A DNA stretch of 64,000 nucleotides from Chloroflexota bacterium (lineage in GTDB: Bacteria; Chloroflexota; Dehalococcoidia; Lucifugimonadales; Lucifugimonadaceae). Of the stretch, positions 38,772 through 48,029 are shown piece by piece; position 1 is the first letter of the stretch, and every line of letters begins with the position of its first letter. Location: NCBI GenBank assembly GCA_002718415.1, contig PBEM01000006.1, positions 160,009 through 224,008 on the forward strand. The letters run 5' to 3'. Under the pieces are notes generated by a model that had not been told where the DNA came from, made no database searches, and saw only the letters and a list, made by a program, of their open reading frames with translations. Both the position numbers and the translations under genes were made by a program.

Positions 38772-39569
38772 ATGACTATAGAAATAGCAGTTTTAGCTAA
38801 ACAAGTACTAGATAGTGAAACCCCATCTCATTTATTTAAGATAAATGCTGATTCAAATAATTTGGAGATTGAGGATAACAGTGCTCCTATTATTAATGGA
38901 TTTGATCTTAATGCCACTGAAGCTGCATTAAGACTTAGAGATGAAGGGCATGAAGTGAACATAACTGTTATTATGGCAGGATTTAATTTTGTAAATGAAG
39001 TCATAAAAAAAACACTTTCAATGGGCGCTGATAATTTAATTTTGATTGAAAATGAATCACTGATTTCTTGTGATTCATCATTTACTGTTGAGGTATTATC
39101 GAAAGCTATAAATAAAATTGGAAATTTTGATATTATTTTGGCTGGACGACATGCTTCTGATTTTGATAATGGACATGTTCCAATTGGTATTGCTGAAAGA
39201 CTTAGGTTACCTATTATTACCTATGCTAGTGATATTAAAATAATAGATAGTATTTTAAGAATTAAACGAGTTATACCTTCTGGATATCAATTTATTGAAT
39301 CAAAATCACCCTGTGTAGTCACAGTTTCAAATGAAATTGGAGAGCCAAGATATCCAAATTTGCGAGGGATAATGACTGCTACAAAAAAGCAACCGAAAAT
39401 AATTACTATTAATGATTTAGAAATTGAACCACCTTCTGAAAAAGAAATAAATTTAACTAAAGTATTTATTCCTAAGATAAATTTGGATACAGAATATATA
39501 AAAGGAGATGACGAATCTGAGTTAGGACGAAATTTAGCTATGCGACTTAAAGAAGAAGGTTTAATTTAA
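38772..39569 (+). CDS. etfB: Electron transfer flavoprotein, beta subunit
   Basis: 265 residues. Carries electrons from acyl-CoA or amine dehydrogenases. Family features: the AMP-binding segment with ADNLILIEN, ILAGRHASDFDNGHVPIGIAERL near residue 119, and PRYPNLRGIMTATKKQ (the ETF-beta signature) near 195. TATAAT at 38757-38762 lies only ten bases before the ATG, so if used, the mRNA would be nearly leaderless. etfA follows one base downstream. Confidence 0.9.
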   Translation: MTIEIAVLAKQVLDSETPSHLFKINADSNNLEIEDNSAPIINGFDLNATEAALRLRDEGHEVNITVIMAGFNFVNEVIKKTLSMGADNLILIENESLISCDSSFTVEVLSKAINKIGNFDIILAGRHASDFDNGHVPIGIAERLRLPIITYASDIKIIDSILRIKRVIPSGYQFIESKSPCVVTVSNEIGEPRYPNLRGIMTATKKQPKIITINDLEIEPPSEKEINLTKVFIPKINLDTEYIKGDDESELGRNLAMRLKEEGLI

Positions 39570-39570
39570 A

Positions 39571-40554
39571 ATGATAAATACTTTAGTTGTAGGTGAGATT
39601 AAAGATGGAAAACTGAGTGAAAATTCTTTTGATCTATTAAAAATATCTGACAAATTATCTGATCGGACTAGTTTAGTTTTATGTACATCTAGTCAAGATA
39701 ATGTTCCTTTAGATGATATTAAGATTTTACCCGTTGATTTTATATATTTACTTAAAATTCCTTCTTTAGATATTGACCGCGGAATTTATGATATAGATAC
39801 TTATGCATTGTCTGTATTTTTGAACTCCAAAGATTTTAATCTAATATTATTTTCCAAATCAGAGTATGGCTCAGTGGTAGCACCTAGAGTTGCATTTAGA
39901 AACAAAAAGAAATATCTTTCCGATTGTACAGGTATTTCTTTAAAAGAAGATTTATTTTTAATTGAAAGACCTATATATGGTGGAGTGGCAATTGCTGAGT
40001 ATCAGGTATCTACAAATATTTCACCTGTTTTTTCAATTAGGTCTGGATTACAGAATTTAGATGATATTAGTAATAATAAAATTGCAGCGATTGAAGAAAT
40101 AGATATACAATTTAATGAACCGCATCCAGCTAAAATGATAGAAGAATATTCTAATGATAGTTTAGAAGAAATTAAACTTGAGGATGCTAAAATTATTGTC
40201 AGTGGTGGTAGAGGTTTAGGAAATGAAATTGCTTTTGAAGAACTTAAGAAGTTAGCAAATTTATTAGGAGGAGCTTTAGGTGCTTCTCGAGCTGCATGTG
40301 ATGCTGGCTGGATAGATCATTCCTTACAAATAGGATTAACAGGAAAAACCGTAACACCTGATTTATATATATCAGTGGGAATTTCAGGAGCTAGTCAACA
40401 CTTAGCAGGTTGTTCAATGTCAAAAAATATAGTGGCTATTAATAATGATAAGGATGCCAATATTTTTAATGTTGCAAGATTTGGCGTAATAGGTGATTGG
40501 AATCAAATAATTAAATCTTTTATTTCTTCTATAGAAGATTTAAGCTTAAAATAA
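39571..40554 (+). CDS. etfA: Electron transfer flavoprotein, alpha subunit
   Basis: 327 residues, partner of the beta subunit. The C-terminal FAD domain is clear: GGRGLGNEIAFEEL, LGGALGASRAACDAGW, GLTGKTVTPDLYI and the SGASQHLAGC signature. The N-terminal domain is more diverged. No ETF:quinone oxidoreductase gene is visible nearby; the next gene is an unknown 148-residue protein, so the electron acceptor remains open. Confidence 0.92.
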   Translation: MINTLVVGEIKDGKLSENSFDLLKISDKLSDRTSLVLCTSSQDNVPLDDIKILPVDFIYLLKIPSLDIDRGIYDIDTYALSVFLNSKDFNLILFSKSEYGSVVAPRVAFRNKKKYLSDCTGISLKEDLFLIERPIYGGVAIAEYQVSTNISPVFSIRSGLQNLDDISNNKIAAIEEIDIQFNEPHPAKMIEEYSNDSLEEIKLEDAKIIVSGGRGLGNEIAFEELKKLANLLGGALGASRAACDAGWIDHSLQIGLTGKTVTPDLYISVGISGASQHLAGCSMSKNIVAINNDKDANIFNVARFGVIGDWNQIIKSFISSIEDLSLK

Positions 40555-40573
40555 TCTTTATTGGAGGTAAATT

Positions 40574-41020
40574 ATGGAAGTTGGATATGGAGAGGAAATA
40601 AATGAAGTATTTAAATATATTAAGAATTCTGATGTAATAACGGTTTTTTTTCCAAAATTAGGAAGATCGTTAGTCATGGATTTACGCACCACATCTAACA
40701 CGGGACCTATGATTAAAATTATGCCTATGACTAATTCTATTTCAGAAAGAATAGAAACAATAAAAAATTTAAGACCATCTTTTCCTAAAGCTAAAGAGAT
40801 TGTTGTTGTACCTTGGGTGGGTTATGTACAGGTACTAAAATCTTCCGGCCTATGGAAACATCTGCTTGATGAAATAGTTAAATTAAAAAATCAAACAGCA
40901 ATTAATGATGTAATTAAGGCATACAAAGAATTAGTACTCATTCAAGAAGAAGATTTACTGGAAATGCTTTTTGGTGATAAATATGAAACTATTTGGGAAT
41001 CACAAAATAGTAAAAAATAA
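40574..41020 (+). CDS. Hypothetical protein linked to ETF
   Basis: 148 residues, not recognised. GGAGG lies seven bases before the ATG, a strong site. A hydrophobic core DVITVFFPKLGRSLVMDLR, the stretch KAKEIVVVPWVGYVQVLKSSGLW and a helical, acidic C-terminus (LIQEEDLLEMLFGD) indicate a folded soluble protein; no cysteines for a metal cluster. Nineteen bases after etfA and overlapping the next gene by 38, so it belongs to the etf operon. Function not assignable. Confidence 0.6.
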   Translation: MEVGYGEEINEVFKYIKNSDVITVFFPKLGRSLVMDLRTTSNTGPMIKIMPMTNSISERIETIKNLRPSFPKAKEIVVVPWVGYVQVLKSSGLWKHLLDEIVKLKNQTAINDVIKAYKELVLIQEEDLLEMLFGDKYETIWESQNSKK

Positions 41021-42242
41021 TAAATTATTAATAACCTTTTTATTATTTATATTAACCATCGTAATTGCTTCTGGGCATATATCAGATAGTAAATTTAATG
41101 AAACCAACGGTTATAGATTCAATATTTTTTTATGGGAATTAGAACATATACCATCTAAATTAGTATATGAAATTACTAGTGGAAATTTATTCAGAAAAAG
41201 AAATGAAACTTATATAAAAAATACAAAGAGTTTAGTGTATGAATTAGAGACTATATCAAAAAAAATTAATGAAACAGAATTTAAATTGTCTGTAGCTAGA
41301 TCGAATGATTTCAAAAATAATATTGAAATAAATAATTATGAGAAAGAATTAGAAAATTTAATCAAACAAAAAAATTTAATACGCAACAGAGTAGAGGGCT
41401 ATATTGAATCGTTGTTAACAGAACAGATAAGAATTCAAAAATTATCAATTAAAGATATTTTTGTTTGGCCGCCTGTAGATTTTAGGATAGATTCTCCACC
41501 AAAATTATTAGTAGTTTCACCTAGAGATAAAATTCTTAGATTGGATGAAGAGTTGATAAATTCTTCAATTTTAACTGAAGAGATGTCTTTAATCGAAGAT
41601 TCAATTACTAAAAACAAAAATTTATCTGCAGTAGTATTACAAACAGGTGGATTGGCCACTTATCCATCTATTGTACCTTCCAATGTTAGTTTGTTAAATT
41701 TACTGGAAACTGTTTCGCATGAATGGTTACATTCTTACTTGATTTTTTTTCCTCTTGGACGTGCATATTTTTCAGATGGCCAAATGCTAACTATTAATGA
41801 AACATTGGCAAATATGTTTGGTAAAGAATTAGCCTTAGAGATGTATCTAAAAATTACTGATAAAGATAATAATACAGATAATATAACTTCTGAAGGAAAT
41901 GATGATCAAGAAAAAAAAGAACCTGTATTTTCTTACAATAAACATATGCAAAAAACAAGAATTAAAACTGAAGAATTACTTTTAGAAGGTAAAATCATTG
42001 AAGCAGAAAAATATATGGAGGATCGAAGATTAGATTTAAATAAAAATGGGTACAATATTAGAAAAATTAATCAAGCTTATTTTGCTTTTTATGGATCATA
42101 CGCAGATTCTCCTCAATCTATTAGTCCTATTTATCAACAATTACAAGATCTTAGAAAAAAGAGATTGAATATAGGTGAATTAGTTAATGAAATAAAAAAC
42201 ATTTCAACTTATGAAGAGTTTAAGTTATTATTAAATCATTGA
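40983..42242 (+). CDS. Membrane-anchored HExxH protein, putative metallopeptidase
   Basis: About 419 residues. One N-terminal membrane segment (residues 13-31), a coiled-coil-like middle (about 75-140), then HEWLH at 246-250 and a following acidic NET (E273) that would complete a gluzincin-type zinc site. Family not recognised. The ATG at 40983 follows GGTGAT; an upstream TTG at 40971 is possible. It overlaps the 148-residue gene by 38 bases and precedes the HflK/HflC pair. Peptidase activity is inferred from motif only. Confidence 0.6.
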   Translation: MKLFGNHKIVKNNKLLITFLLFILTIVIASGHISDSKFNETNGYRFNIFLWELEHIPSKLVYEITSGNLFRKRNETYIKNTKSLVYELETISKKINETEFKLSVARSNDFKNNIEINNYEKELENLIKQKNLIRNRVEGYIESLLTEQIRIQKLSIKDIFVWPPVDFRIDSPPKLLVVSPRDKILRLDEELINSSILTEEMSLIEDSITKNKNLSAVVLQTGGLATYPSIVPSNVSLLNLLETVSHEWLHSYLIFFPLGRAYFSDGQMLTINETLANMFGKELALEMYLKITDKDNNTDNITSEGNDDQEKKEPVFSYNKHMQKTRIKTEELLLEGKIIEAEKYMEDRRLDLNKNGYNIRKINQAYFAFYGSYADSPQSISPIYQQLQDLRKKRLNIGELVNEIKNISTYEEFKLLLNH

Positions 42243-42340
42243 AGATTAAGACCATATTTAGTTAATTTTTAACTATAAAATTTAGTATATTATAGTTACT
42301 ATAGATATTGAATAATATAAAATATTTATTAGATTTCGTC

Positions 42341-43402
42341 ATGTATCGACCACCTAAACAAAATAACGAAGAACAAGTTAATATCGATGAGGTATTAGAT
42401 AAACTTAAGGGGTCGATGCCCAAAATTCCTGGATTAGGTAAAGGCTCACCAATATTTTTTCTTTTTATATTAGTTATTTTAGCGATTTTTTGGGCTGCTA
42501 CAGGTTTTTTTACAGTTGGACCCGATGAGCAAGCAGCAAAACGTGTATTTGGTAAATATATTGGAACAGTTAATGAAGGTTTTCATTGGCATTATCCTTC
42601 CCCTGTTGGTAAAAGAGACGTAGTTTCTGTAACTACTACTAGAAGGCTAGAGTTAGGTTTTAGATCAGGTCCAGATGGATTTACAATTGCCCAGTCTATA
42701 CCTGTAGAATCACTCATGATAACTGGAGACGAAAATATAGTGGATGTACAGGCAGTGGTTCAGTATCGTATTTCAAGTTTAAAGGATTATTTGTTTTCTG
42801 TTGATGACCCAGGTGATATAGAGAGAGGTATAACGCCAGGTTCTCCAGATGGAAAAACTTTGAGAGACATTACTGAAACAGCATTAAGGCAAGTTGTTGG
42901 TTCTAGAAATATTGATGATGTATTAACGACAGAAAAAGAACAGGTACAGGCGGAAGTTTTAGTTAAAATGCAACAATTGACAATGGAATATCTTACTGGT
43001 TTACAGATACAGCAGTTATTACTACAAAATGTTAACCCACCTCAAGAGGTTCAATCGGCTTTTGAAGATGTAGTTAAAGCTAGAGAAGATAGAGATAGAA
43101 TTGTTAATCAAGCTCAAGCTTATCAAGCAGATCGTATACCAAGAGCAGTAGGTGAAGCAGCAAAAATTACTGAGGCTGCACAGGGTTTTAGGGATGGTAG
43201 GATAGCTAAAGCTAGAGGTGAGGCGGATGGTTTTAAAGCTATTTTAGAAGGATATGAATCTTCTCCAGAGGTGACTAGGAATAGATTATATTTAGAAGCA
43301 ATGGAAGAAATTTTACCTGGAGTTAAGAAATTTATTTTAGATGATTCTGGTGTTCTTCCATTTTTACCTTTAGATAATAACAACGAGATTGGAGGAAATT
43401 AA
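42341..43402 (+). CDS. hflK: SPFH-domain protein HflK
   Basis: About 353 residues. A short cytoplasmic start (MYRPPKQNNEE), one membrane segment (near 40-60), then an SPFH/band-7 domain (TVGPDEQAAKRVFGKYIGTV cut here as residues 61-80, HWHYPSPVGK) and a helical, charged C-terminal part. With HflC it forms a membrane complex that in E. coli restrains FtsH. ATG at 42341 is preferred over a TTG at 42308, although no clear Shine-Dalgarno is visible. Confidence 0.88.
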   Translation: MYRPPKQNNEEQVNIDEVLDKLKGSMPKIPGLGKGSPIFFLFILVILAIFWAATGFFTVGPDEQAAKRVFGKYIGTVNEGFHWHYPSPVGKRDVVSVTTTRRLELGFRSGPDGFTIAQSIPVESLMITGDENIVDVQAVVQYRISSLKDYLFSVDDPGDIERGITPGSPDGKTLRDITETALRQVVGSRNIDDVLTTEKEQVQAEVLVKMQQLTMEYLTGLQIQQLLLQNVNPPQEVQSAFEDVVKAREDRDRIVNQAQAYQADRIPRAVGEAAKITEAAQGFRDGRIAKARGEADGFKAILEGYESSPEVTRNRLYLEAMEEILPGVKKFILDDSGVLPFLPLDNNNEIGGN

Positions 43403-44470
43403 ATGGGTAAACTTTTATTTCCAATAATTATCGTGGTCGCTGCTATTTTTGTATTGATTTCACAAGTATTTTTTACAGTTGACGAAACAGAAACAGCTAT
43501 TGTAATTAGATTAGGAGCATATCAAAGAAGTCATACATCTCCTGGGTTACAAATGAAGACTCCATTCATAGAATCTGTTACGAAATTTAATAAAAAATTA
43601 TTACGGGTTGACGTTCAGGTTGCTTCTTTGCTTACTTCCGATAAACGGAATTTATTAATTGATTCATATGCAAGATACAGAATTACAGATCCTTTAAAAT
43701 TTTATCGAACATTAAGGGATCAGTTACAGGCAGATGCAAGAGTGGGTGATATAGTTAATGCCCAATTAAGAGGTGAAGTTGCTTTAGATTTACAAGAAGA
43801 AGTTATTTCTCAAAAACGAGAAGATATTATGCTTCAAGTAACTTTAGGAAGTAATAGGTCAGAGGTATCCAGAGCAGAAGCTATCAATGAATATGGTGGA
43901 ATTGTTTCTGATATGGTCACTATTGTTATTACGGAAAAAAATGAAGAAGGTAGATCTATTAGAGGAAGAGCGGCTACACAGGAAGAAATAAGAGAATTAG
44001 AAGTTTCGCCTAGTCCTGAAATTTTACAAAATACAGAGATAGATTATTATATTCCATTAAAAGAGAAATATGGAATTGAAATAGTTGATGTTAGGATCAA
44101 GCGTGCAGATTTCCCTTCTGATATTTCTCAAAGTGTTTTTGCACGTATGGAAGCAGAAAGAGAAAGAATAGCAAAAGGATTACGTGCTGAAGGCGCTCAA
44201 AGAGATGCAGAAATACGAGCAGATGTAGATAAGCAGGTACAAATTATACTAGAGACTGCAAATGGTGAAGCGGAGGAGACTAGAGGAAATGCTGAAAAAG
44301 AAGCAATTAATATTTTAGCTGAAGCACTTAATACGAATCCCGAATTCTATAATTTCAGGCGATCTTTAGAAGCATACAGGGTAATAGTGGATTCAGAAAC
44401 ATCATTAATACTTGATCCAAATAGTTCGTTATTTCAATATCTTGAGAAACCAGATTTACCTGTAGAGTAA
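43403..44470 (+). CDS. hflC: SPFH-domain protein HflC
   Basis: 355 residues with an N-terminal membrane anchor (5-24), band-7 domain (VDETETAIVIRLGAY onward) and an Ala/Glu-rich coiled region (MEAERERIAKGLRAEG near 248-263) typical of HflC. GGAGG precedes the ATG. An inserted acidic stretch near residues 160-200 makes it longer than E. coli HflC. No ftsH gene is seen in the window. Confidence 0.88.
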   Translation: MGKLLFPIIIVVAAIFVLISQVFFTVDETETAIVIRLGAYQRSHTSPGLQMKTPFIESVTKFNKKLLRVDVQVASLLTSDKRNLLIDSYARYRITDPLKFYRTLRDQLQADARVGDIVNAQLRGEVALDLQEEVISQKREDIMLQVTLGSNRSEVSRAEAINEYGGIVSDMVTIVITEKNEEGRSIRGRAATQEEIRELEVSPSPEILQNTEIDYYIPLKEKYGIEIVDVRIKRADFPSDISQSVFARMEAERERIAKGLRAEGAQRDAEIRADVDKQVQIILETANGEAEETRGNAEKEAINILAEALNTNPEFYNFRRSLEAYRVIVDSETSLILDPNSSLFQYLEKPDLPVE

Positions 44471-44526
44471 CAAATAAAAAATTCAGATAATTTTCAATCA
44501 CCTTTATTTTTATTATATTTTCTGAT

Positions 44527-44558
44527 AAATATGTTAGTGAACGTTAACTAACATATTT
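44527..44558. promoter_or_regulatory. Palindromic operator upstream of the TetR gene
   Basis: AAATATGTTAGT (44527-44538) and its exact complement ACTAACATATTT (44547-44558) flank an eight-base centre with AACGTT, which nearly continues the symmetry (one mismatch pair). Located six bases before the TetR start, it is well placed for autoregulation. The near-perfect 32-base symmetry is unlikely by chance. Confidence 0.8.
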
Positions 44559-44564
44559 AATTTT

Positions 44565-45221
44565 ATGACTAAAAAAAGATTAAAACATATAGATAGACAA
44601 AAACAAATTATTGAAATAGCAAAGGAATTAGTTTCGGAGGGTGGTGTTCATAATTTAACTATTCGTAAGCTTACAAAAAAGGCTGGAATAACTGAAGCTG
44701 CACTTTATAGACATTTTAATTCTAGGGATGATGTAGTTATAAATTTAATTAAAGAAGTTAATGAAAAGTTAATTGAAACAATCAAATCTTCAATAAATTC
44801 TGATGGAAATTCTATTGATGATTTAGAAAAAATACTAAATCTTCATTATTCTTCAATTGAATTGAGAAAAGGATTATCATTTATAGTTATTTTGCAAGCA
44901 TCAGAATTTGAAAGTCAGGAAATAAGACAAGCAGGAAACAATCTGGTTAGGTCATATCTTAAGATAATAGAGGATTTAATTTATTTGGGGATAAAAAAAG
45001 GTGAAATTGACAGAACTGTAGAACCCGAATCTGCTTCAATGATGTTTTTCGGGATAGTTCAGGTTAGCGTAACAAGATGGATCTTTGATCCTGAGCATCA
45101 TCCTCTAAATGAAAAATCAAAATCTTTATGGAATCTTTTTAGAACATCATTAGAATTTATGGATGAAGATTTAGAGCTTCATAGAGTACCTTTTCAATCT
45201 AATACTAATAGAGAAAAATAA
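44565..45221 (+). CDS. TetR-family transcriptional regulator
   Basis: 218 residues. N-terminal helix-turn-helix (TIRKLTKKAGITEAALYRHFNSRDDV, residues about 31-55) is a textbook TetR domain. The C-terminal ligand domain is unassignable. A large palindrome ends six bases before the ATG, so it likely represses itself and the kinase-like gene downstream. ATG start. Confidence 0.92.
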   Translation: MTKKRLKHIDRQKQIIEIAKELVSEGGVHNLTIRKLTKKAGITEAALYRHFNSRDDVVINLIKEVNEKLIETIKSSINSDGNSIDDLEKILNLHYSSIELRKGLSFIVILQASEFESQEIRQAGNNLVRSYLKIIEDLIYLGIKKGEIDRTVEPESASMMFFGIVQVSVTRWIFDPEHHPLNEKSKSLWNLFRTSLEFMDEDLELHRVPFQSNTNREK

Positions 45222-45222
45222 T

Positions 45223-45879
45223 ATGACGATAATTAGTATTGATGGACATATTGGCGCAGGAGGTTATGAATTAGGTAAAAATTTATCAAAAATGTTTAAT
45301 TTGAATTATATTGACCGTATGGTTCTACCTGCAAATAAAATTGAAATAGATAATGAGTATAATGGAAATCTCAAACAAAATATTATTAATTTTTTTGAAA
45401 AATTCTTAAATGAAATTACATTAGGAAATATTGCTGCAGATCCTAATTATTATTCTGCTGACGAATTAATGGCATTTTTAACTTGGGATGAGAATGGTCC
45501 AAAAGATTTTAGATATTCTCATAAAAATCATTCTGATATTTTAAAAAAACGTAATACTGTTATAGTTCATAGAGCCGCTTTAATTACCCTAGATTCACAT
45601 GTTGATATTAAGGTTGGTATTTTCGCTAATTGGATGGATAGATTGAATAGGATAAGAAAAATTGAAGGTATAAAAAACATAAAACAAGCAAGTGAATCTA
45701 TTAGAAGACAAGAAAAATTACAATACGAATTTTTTATGGATTCAATAGGGGTAAATCCAACAGATCCGTCAATATATGATATCACGTTCAATTCAAGTCT
45801 GGAATCTTTAGAGATGATTTTAATTAAAATTCGTAGACATATAAAAAACGACCTAGAAAGTAATATTTCCAGATTGTAA
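45223..45879 (+). CDS. Cytidylate-kinase-like P-loop protein
   Basis: 218 residues of the cytidylate-kinase-like family (PF13189 type): ISIDGHIGAGGYELGKNLSKM at the N-terminus. The loop GHIGAGGYELG differs from classical Walker A GxxxxGKS, as is common in this family, where function is unknown. The rest resembles a nucleotide kinase (VIVHRAALITLDSH, QEKLQYEFF). It starts two bases after the TetR gene and is probably controlled by it. Overlaps the next, convergent gene by 27 bases. Confidence 0.75.
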   Translation: MTIISIDGHIGAGGYELGKNLSKMFNLNYIDRMVLPANKIEIDNEYNGNLKQNIINFFEKFLNEITLGNIAADPNYYSADELMAFLTWDENGPKDFRYSHKNHSDILKKRNTVIVHRAALITLDSHVDIKVGIFANWMDRLNRIRKIEGIKNIKQASESIRRQEKLQYEFFMDSIGVNPTDPSIYDITFNSSLESLEMILIKIRRHIKNDLESNISRL

Positions 45880-46563
45880 TTTTTTTTCAACCTCATCCAA
45901 TTCTTTATGAGATTCTATACTTGTCCAGAATGATTTAGATATATAACCAGAAATTTTGTTTCTTTTAACTAAATCTGGAAAAGTTAGAATTTCATGGTCT
46001 CCTATTTTTGGTAAAGAATTGTGAATAGATTTTTCAAAATAATAAATTCCACTATTTATATAAAAAGGAATTTTAGTTTTTTCATTAAACGAATGAATGG
46101 TACCATTTTTTTCTATTTCAACTAAACCATATTGATTAGGATAGGGCACAGTCATTACTGTTGCTAACGAAGCACTATTATTATGTAGATTCAATATTGG
46201 TTTTAACGATTGTGTAGTTAAGACATCTCCATTAGTTACGAGAAATTGGTTTATTTCTTTTGGTATTTTATTAATTGCATTTTTTATTGCTCCTCCGCGA
46301 CCAAGGGGCTTTTCTTCAAAAGAATAATGAGCATTTATTCCAAATTTTCTTCCATTTCCAAAATAATCTGAAATTAATTTTCCTTTATACCCACATAAAA
46401 ATAACACATCAGTGATTCCTTGAGATTTCATCCAATTAATTTGATGTTCAACAATTGGTTTTCCGTTAATTTTTATAAGTGGTTTTGGTTTTTTTTCAGT
46501 TAGAGGCATAAGGCGTTTACCTTTACCACCTACTATAGTGAGTGCAAAAAATCTATCTTTCAT
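45853..46563 (-). CDS. Sugar-phosphate nucleotidyltransferase
   Basis: 236 residues, NTP-transferase fold. N-terminal GGKGKRLMPLTEKKPKPLIKI (nucleotide-binding), LVTNGDVL with the metal-binding aspartate, and FWTSIESHKELDEVEKKL at the end, as in hexose-1-phosphate nucleotidyltransferases (RmlA/GlmU/HddC type). I rejected MobA-type molybdenum-cofactor activity because the substrate end matches sugars. It is the last gene of the 46-55 kb operon. Confidence 0.82.
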   Translation of the reverse strand: MKDRFFALTIVGGKGKRLMPLTEKKPKPLIKINGKPIVEHQINWMKSQGITDVLFLCGYKGKLISDYFGNGRKFGINAHYSFEEKPLGRGGAIKNAINKIPKEINQFLVTNGDVLTTQSLKPILNLHNNSASLATVMTVPYPNQYGLVEIEKNGTIHSFNEKTKIPFYINSGIYYFEKSIHNSLPKIGDHEILTFPDLVKRNKISGYISKSFWTSIESHKELDEVEKKLQSGNITF

Positions 46564-46601
46564 AATTTTAATTGGTTAAATAATAATCAAACTTAATAAT
46601 T

Positions 46602-47636
46602 CTATGAAATACAAGATCTAATATTTTTAAAGAATTGTGAATGGATTTCATCCTTAAGTTTTTCAGGTTGAATTGTTGTGGTAAGAAAAGCTACTGAAAT
46701 TTCATTATCGATATCTTTCCATGCAGTTGCAATACCCATCCCACCGTGTCCAATAGTTTTATTATTTCTTGGAGCTCCATATTTATTATTTATTCCTGTA
46801 GGTAACATAATTCCTAGTCCTATACGATGATATTTACCAAAAATATCAATGCCTTCAGCATGAGATAAACAAAGACTAGAAATAAATTTTTTTGGAAGCC
46901 ATTCTTCAGAGTTATTGTTTAATGATAGTGAAGAGAAAAATTTACAGATATCTTTAGAGGTACTTAATGCAGAAGCAGCAGGAAGTATTATTTTATATTT
47001 TTGTATGTCTGAAATTTGTTCAATTAGTAAAAGGTCTTCAAAATTTTCTCCAGCCTGTAAAGGTAAGATATTTTTAATTTTTTTATCTGGAATCACAAAC
47101 ATAGTATCACGTAAATTTAAAGGTTTAGCAACTTCTTCATCGAAAACTTCTTCAAAACTCTTCCCAGAGATTCTATTAATTATTTCTCCAATTACCCATC
47201 CATAAGTAAGTGAATGATATTGTATTCTTTCTCCTGGTTTATATTCTGGTTCTAGATCTTCAATCCATTCTGAAATTCTTCCCCAATCTGCATAATCTTT
47301 TTCATTTAAAGTATTATGATAAGGTATTCCGGCAGTATGAGAAAGTATTTGTTTGATAGTGGTTTTGTCTTTTCCTTTTCTTCCAAATTCGGGCCAAAAC
47401 TTAATTATAGGATCACTCCATTTTAGATAGCCTTTAATATAATACCTCCATAGTATTGAGGCTGTTAAAGTTTTGCTAATGGACATAATTGGAAATAATG
47501 GATTAACGACTTCTTCTGAGATATATTCTATGTTAATTTGCGGTGTATTTTTAATTTTTATTGATAAACTAGCGGAATTAAAAAAACCTTGTTGTTTTAG
47601 GTCGTAAAATAATTTTTCTATATTATTGATTTGCAT
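46602..47636 (-). CDS. Beta-lactamase-fold serine hydrolase
   Basis: 344 residues, class C beta-lactamase/esterase family. SISK (S-x-x-K nucleophile) near residue 51, YSLTYG (Y-x-N position) near 145, and HGGMG near 300. No signal peptide is visible, so it is likely cytoplasmic. Substrate may be an ester, amide or peptide; not determinable. Six bases downstream of folB. Confidence 0.85.
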   Translation of the reverse strand: MQINNIEKLFYDLKQQGFFNSASLSIKIKNTPQINIEYISEEVVNPLFPIMSISKTLTASILWRYYIKGYLKWSDPIIKFWPEFGRKGKDKTTIKQILSHTAGIPYHNTLNEKDYADWGRISEWIEDLEPEYKPGERIQYHSLTYGWVIGEIINRISGKSFEEVFDEEVAKPLNLRDTMFVIPDKKIKNILPLQAGENFEDLLLIEQISDIQKYKIILPAASALSTSKDICKFFSSLSLNNNSEEWLPKKFISSLCLSHAEGIDIFGKYHRIGLGIMLPTGINNKYGAPRNNKTIGHGGMGIATAWKDIDNEISVAFLTTTIQPEKLKDEIHSQFFKNIRSCIS

Positions 47637-47642
47637 TCGAAA

Positions 47643-48020
47643 TTAGATATTTGGATTGTTTTTTTCTCGTCGAATACTAACTCCAACTGATTTAGTGTTT
47701 CTTACGGCTCCAGGTTTGTATACCGATATTTGAACAGCAAAAATATTTTTTTCTTCAAAACAAATTTCACAAATTTTTCCTGCGATAGATTCTATTAATT
47801 TGTATTCAGAATTTCCAATTATTTGTATAATTTTTTTTACAATAGTTCTATAGTTTACAGTTTTTGAAATATCATCAGTTTTAATAGATGAATTTAAGTT
47901 TGTTTCAATTTTTAAGTCTATAATTATTTTTTGTGGTGTTATTCTTTCCCAATCATTAATTCCGACTATACAAAATAACTCTAAGTTATCAATTAATATT
48001 TTGTCATTTAGGGTATTCAT
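47643..48020 (-). CDS. folB: Dihydroneopterin aldolase
   Basis: 125 residues. Splits 7,8-dihydroneopterin to 6-hydroxymethyl-dihydropterin in folate synthesis. Family features: ILIDNLELFCIVGINDWER near the N-terminus, the conserved KLIESIAGKICE with the pterin-binding glutamate, and SVYKPGAVRN. No other folate gene except the adjacent reductase is present; next to a molybdenum hydroxylase operon it may instead serve pterin supply. Confidence 0.9.
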   Translation of the reverse strand: MNTLNDKILIDNLELFCIVGINDWERITPQKIIIDLKIETNLNSSIKTDDISKTVNYRTIVKKIIQIIGNSEYKLIESIAGKICEICFEEKNIFAVQISVYKPGAVRNTKSVGVSIRREKNNPNI

Positions 48021-48029
48021 TTTTTTGTA

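Noticed and set aside
45853..46563. MobA/MocA molybdenum-cofactor nucleotidyltransferase
   Set aside because: C-terminal motif and length match sugar-1-phosphate nucleotidyltransferases, despite the Mo context.
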